From the NCBI RefSeq assembly GCF_900142935.1, contig NZ_FSRS01000001.1:940001-1004000 (forward strand): DNA of 64,000 nt, read 5' to 3'. Below the pieces are notes generated by a model, which searched no databases, was not told the DNA's origin, and saw only the letters and a list, made by a program, of their open reading frames with translations. Below, one piece after another: positions 61,517 to 64,000 of this stretch. Every line of letters starts with the position of its first letter. Position 1 is the first letter of the stretch. Source of the stretch: Rhodovulum sp. ES.010 (GTDB taxonomy: Bacteria; Pseudomonadota; Alphaproteobacteria; Rhodobacterales; Rhodobacteraceae). The position numbers and the translations under genes are program-made.

Positions 61517-61623
61517 GCTTTACGCCCAAGATGTTCACAAACCGCCGCCCCACCGGGCAACCTGATTAAATAATGGGCAGCAGCCGGAATTTCGGAAAGC
61601 GGCCCCTCGGGACCCCAGCCTAG

Positions 61624-62031
<408 letters not shown>

Positions 62032-62102
62032 GAAACAGCATGTGAACGGCCGGCGCGCGCCGGCACCGACCATTACCTAAACGAGAGGGGAAGAAAGGTC
62101 AC

Positions 62103-63509
62103 ATGAGCAAGGACAAGGTTCTCAAGACCATCAAGGACGAGGATGTCGAGTATGTCGATATCCGCTTCACTGACCCGCGCGGCAAGCTGCAGCACGTCAC
62201 CGTGATGAGCCACCTCGTCGACGAGGATTTCCTCGACGAGGGCTTCATGTTCGACGGCTCGTCCATCGCCGGCTGGAAGTCGATCGAAGCCTCGGACATG
62301 AAGCTGATGCCCGACACCGAAAGCGCCTATCTCGACCCGTTCTACGCCGAGAAGACGATGTGCATCCACTCGTCGGTCGTGGAACCCGATACGGGCGAAC
62401 CCTACAACCGCGATCCGCGCGGCACAGCCGAGAAGGCCGAGGCCTACCTCAAATCGTCGGGCATCGGGGATGTGGCCTATTTCGGCCCCGAGGCGGAGTT
62501 CTTCGTCTTCGACGACGTCCGCTACTCCACCTCGATGAACAAGGTGTCCTACGAGGTCGACGCGCTCGACGCGGCCTGGAACACCGACACCGAGTACGAG
62601 ATGGGCAACACCGGCCACCGCCCGGGCGTCAAGGGCGGCTACTTCCCGGTCAACCCGGTCGACGACGGCATGGACCTGCGCTCCGAGATGCTGTCGACGA
62701 TGAAGCGCATGGGCATGAACGTCGACAAGCACCACCACGAGGTGGCGTCCTGTCAGCACGAACTGGGCCTTATCTTCGGCAGCCTGACCCGTCAGGGCGA
62801 CCACCTGCAGATGTACAAGTACGTCATCCACAACGTGGCCCAGGCCTACGGCAAGTCGGCGACCTTCATGCCCAAGCCGATCGCCGGCGACAACGGCACC
62901 GGCATGCATGTCAACATGTCGATCTGGAAGGACGGCAAGCCGCTGTTCGCTGGCGACAAATACGCCGATCTCAGCCAGGAAGCGCTCTACTACATCGGCG
63001 GCATCCTCAAGCACGCCAAGACGCTGAACGCCTTCACCAACCCAGCGACGAACTCCTACAAGCGCCTGATCCCGGGCTTCGAGGCGCCGGTGCTGCGCGC
63101 CTATTCGGCGCGGAACCGCTCGGGCTGCGTGCGGATCCCGTGGACCGAAAGCCCGAAGGCCAAGCGCGTCGAGGCCCGCTTCCCCGACCCCTCGGCCAAC
63201 CCCTACCTGTGCTTCGCGGCGCTGCTGATGGCCGGTATCGACGGGATCAAGAACAAGATCGATCCCGGCGAGGCGATGGACAAGAACCTCTACGATCTGC
63301 CGCCCGAGGAACTGGAAGGCATCCCCACGGTCTGCGCGTCGCTGCGCGAAGCTCTGGAAAGCCTCGAGAAGGATCACGAGTTTCTTCTGGCCGGCGACGT
63401 GTTCACCAAGGACCAGATCGAAGGCTACATGGAGCTCAAGTGGGAGGAGGTCTACGCCTTCGAACACACGCCGCACCCGGTGGAGTTCAAGCTGTACTAC
63501 AGCTGCTGA
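62103..63509 (+). CDS. glnA: Glutamine synthetase type I
   Basis: Makes glutamine from glutamate, ammonia and ATP. 468 residues. Features: [18 protein letters not shown] (about residues 49-66), [35 protein letters not shown] and [20 protein letters not shown]. The adenylylation tyrosine at residue 397 is in NLYDLPPEE, so it is GlnE-regulated. It ends at a strong terminator. Confidence 0.97.
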   Translation: MSKDKVLKTIKDEDVEYVDIRFTDPRGKLQHVTVMSHLVDEDFLDEGFMFDGSSIAGWKSIEASDMKLMPDTESAYLDPFYAEKTMCIHSSVVEPDTGEPYNRDPRGTAEKAEAYLKSSGIGDVAYFGPEAEFFVFDDVRYSTSMNKVSYEVDALDAAWNTDTEYEMGNTGHRPGVKGGYFPVNPVDDGMDLRSEMLSTMKRMGMNVDKHHHEVASCQHELGLIFGSLTRQGDHLQMYKYVIHNVAQAYGKSATFMPKPIAGDNGTGMHVNMSIWKDGKPLFAGDKYADLSQEALYYIGGILKHAKTLNAFTNPATNSYKRLIPGFEAPVLRAYSARNRSGCVRIPWTESPKAKRVEARFPDPSANPYLCFAALLMAGIDGIKNKIDPGEAMDKNLYDLPPEELEGIPTVCASLREALESLEKDHEFLLAGDVFTKDQIEGYMELKWEEVYAFEHTPHPVEFKLYYSC

Positions 63510-63534
63510 CGCGAGGCGGACGGTAGGACCTGAA

Positions 63535-63559
63535 GGGGCGCCATTTGGCGCCCCTTTTT
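63535..63559 (+). terminator. Rho-independent terminator after glnA
   Basis: GGGGCGCC and GGCGCCCC form an 8-bp stem around ATTT, followed by TTTTT, 25 bp after the glnA stop codon. Confidence 0.92.
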
Positions 63560-63575
63560 CGTTTCGCTGCAGCGC

Positions 63576-64000
63576 TCAGTCGGAAGCCGCCGGGCGCGCC
63601 GGGTCGAACCCGATGGGATGGGCCGCGAGCGCGGCCCGCTGCGCGGCGTCCAAGCTTTCTCGCGCGACCACGTAGGTGTGGATCGAGAACACCACCGCTT
63701 GCGTGCGCGGCAGGCGCGCCAGAACCTGTCGCTCGCTGCGCAGCCACGGCGCGGGTCCCTGCACCTTGGCGCGCGGCGCGGACTCCGGACGGGGCTGGAA
63801 CAACGCCGGATCCGCGTAGAAATGCGCGTTCGCCCGCCACAGCAGGCGCCCCGGCCGCAGGCCCGCGAAAAGCCGGTTCACCCGCGCGGCGAGCGCCGCA
63901 TCGTAGTGCGGCACCGGCCCATGGATCGCGTCGAGCAGCCGGCCCATCTTTTCGGCAAGCATCCAGCTTGCGGGAAAGCACAGGATCGCCCCGGTCAGCA
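63576..64000 (-). CDS. DUF3445 family protein, start beyond window
   Basis: The open frame runs into the right edge, so the N-terminus is missing. Visible are CFPASWMLAEKMGRLLDAIH then GPVPHYDAALAARVNRLF, LRPGRLLWRANAHFYADPAL, RSERQVLARLPRTQAVVFSI and HTYVV. This matches the DUF3445 family, some members of which are haem-dependent oxidative N-demethylases; the name is by family only. The stop is TGA at 63576. Confidence 0.8.
   Translation of the reverse strand, partial: LTGAILCFPASWMLAEKMGRLLDAIHGPVPHYDAALAARVNRLFAGLRPGRLLWRANAHFYADPALFQPRPESAPRAKVQGPAPWLRSERQVLARLPRTQAVVFSIHTYVVARESLDAAQRAALAAHPIGFDPARPAASD

Overview
The window is a high-GC chromosomal segment of an alphaproteobacterium, most likely of the Rhodobacteraceae (Rhodobacterales). 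The evidence is gene content and gene style: a B12-dependent class II ribonucleotide reductase, a Fur/Mur regulator without the CxxC zinc site, LysE-family pairs, a VPLPA-CTERM protein, a Mu-like phage remnant and an intergenic repeat that looks typical of the group. No genus can be named from the sequence alone.

Most of the window is ordinary core chromosome. 1-15.7 kb: prfA (3' part cut off), DUF1499 protein, agmatinase, mazG, an orphan iron-binding protein, a frameshifted nucleoside hydrolase, selO, two EamA transporters around a fur-type regulator, eno, a DUF985 cupin, anmK, tyrS and a FemAB/GNAT-like protein. 29-51.7 kb: nrdJ, tRNA-Pro, DUF192 and tandem cold-shock proteins, pdxH, a fabI-lysE-lysE-gpt-aminotransferase-ppiD-trpE run, a RhlE-type helicase, ExoD, a secreted vWA protein with a VPLPA-CTERM tail divergent from a TPR protein, prfC, a tandem universal stress protein, a ParA-like ATPase and an unusual SDR. 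56-64 kb: an M48 lipoprotein peptidase, a bacterioferritin-like protein, tig, tRNA-Leu, nnr, glnB-glnA and a DUF3445 protein running off the end.

Two regions are in decay and are the most informative. (1) 15.8-21.5 kb holds the ruins of a formamide-type locus: a frameshifted FmdB-like zinc ribbon, a formamidase C-terminus, then one very large gene that fused an NCS1-like permease to a histidine kinase and receiver, followed by a LuxR-type response regulator. It carries at least five single-base frameshifts, an internal deletion, nonsense codons and a complete IS3-family (IS407-type) insertion with a 4-bp target duplication. (2) 51.7-56.1 kb holds an OmpR-type response regulator/histidine kinase pair split by a 3340-bp remnant of a Mu-like transposable phage. 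The remnant has a 5-bp target duplication and symmetrically placed transposase-binding motifs. It contains a broken repressor, a tape-measure fragment, a chimeric insertion sequence and a small Cys-rich ORF.

Between them (21.7-28.7 kb) lies an intact signalling cluster: a membrane GGDEF-like protein whose catalytic motif is destroyed but whose c-di-GMP inhibitory site is kept, a CheB-CheR-PAS fusion without kinase, and a PAS-GGDEF-EAL protein. The two near-identical IS copies (897 bp shared) lie in opposite orientation about 36 kb apart, so they are a substrate for inversion of the whole middle of the window.
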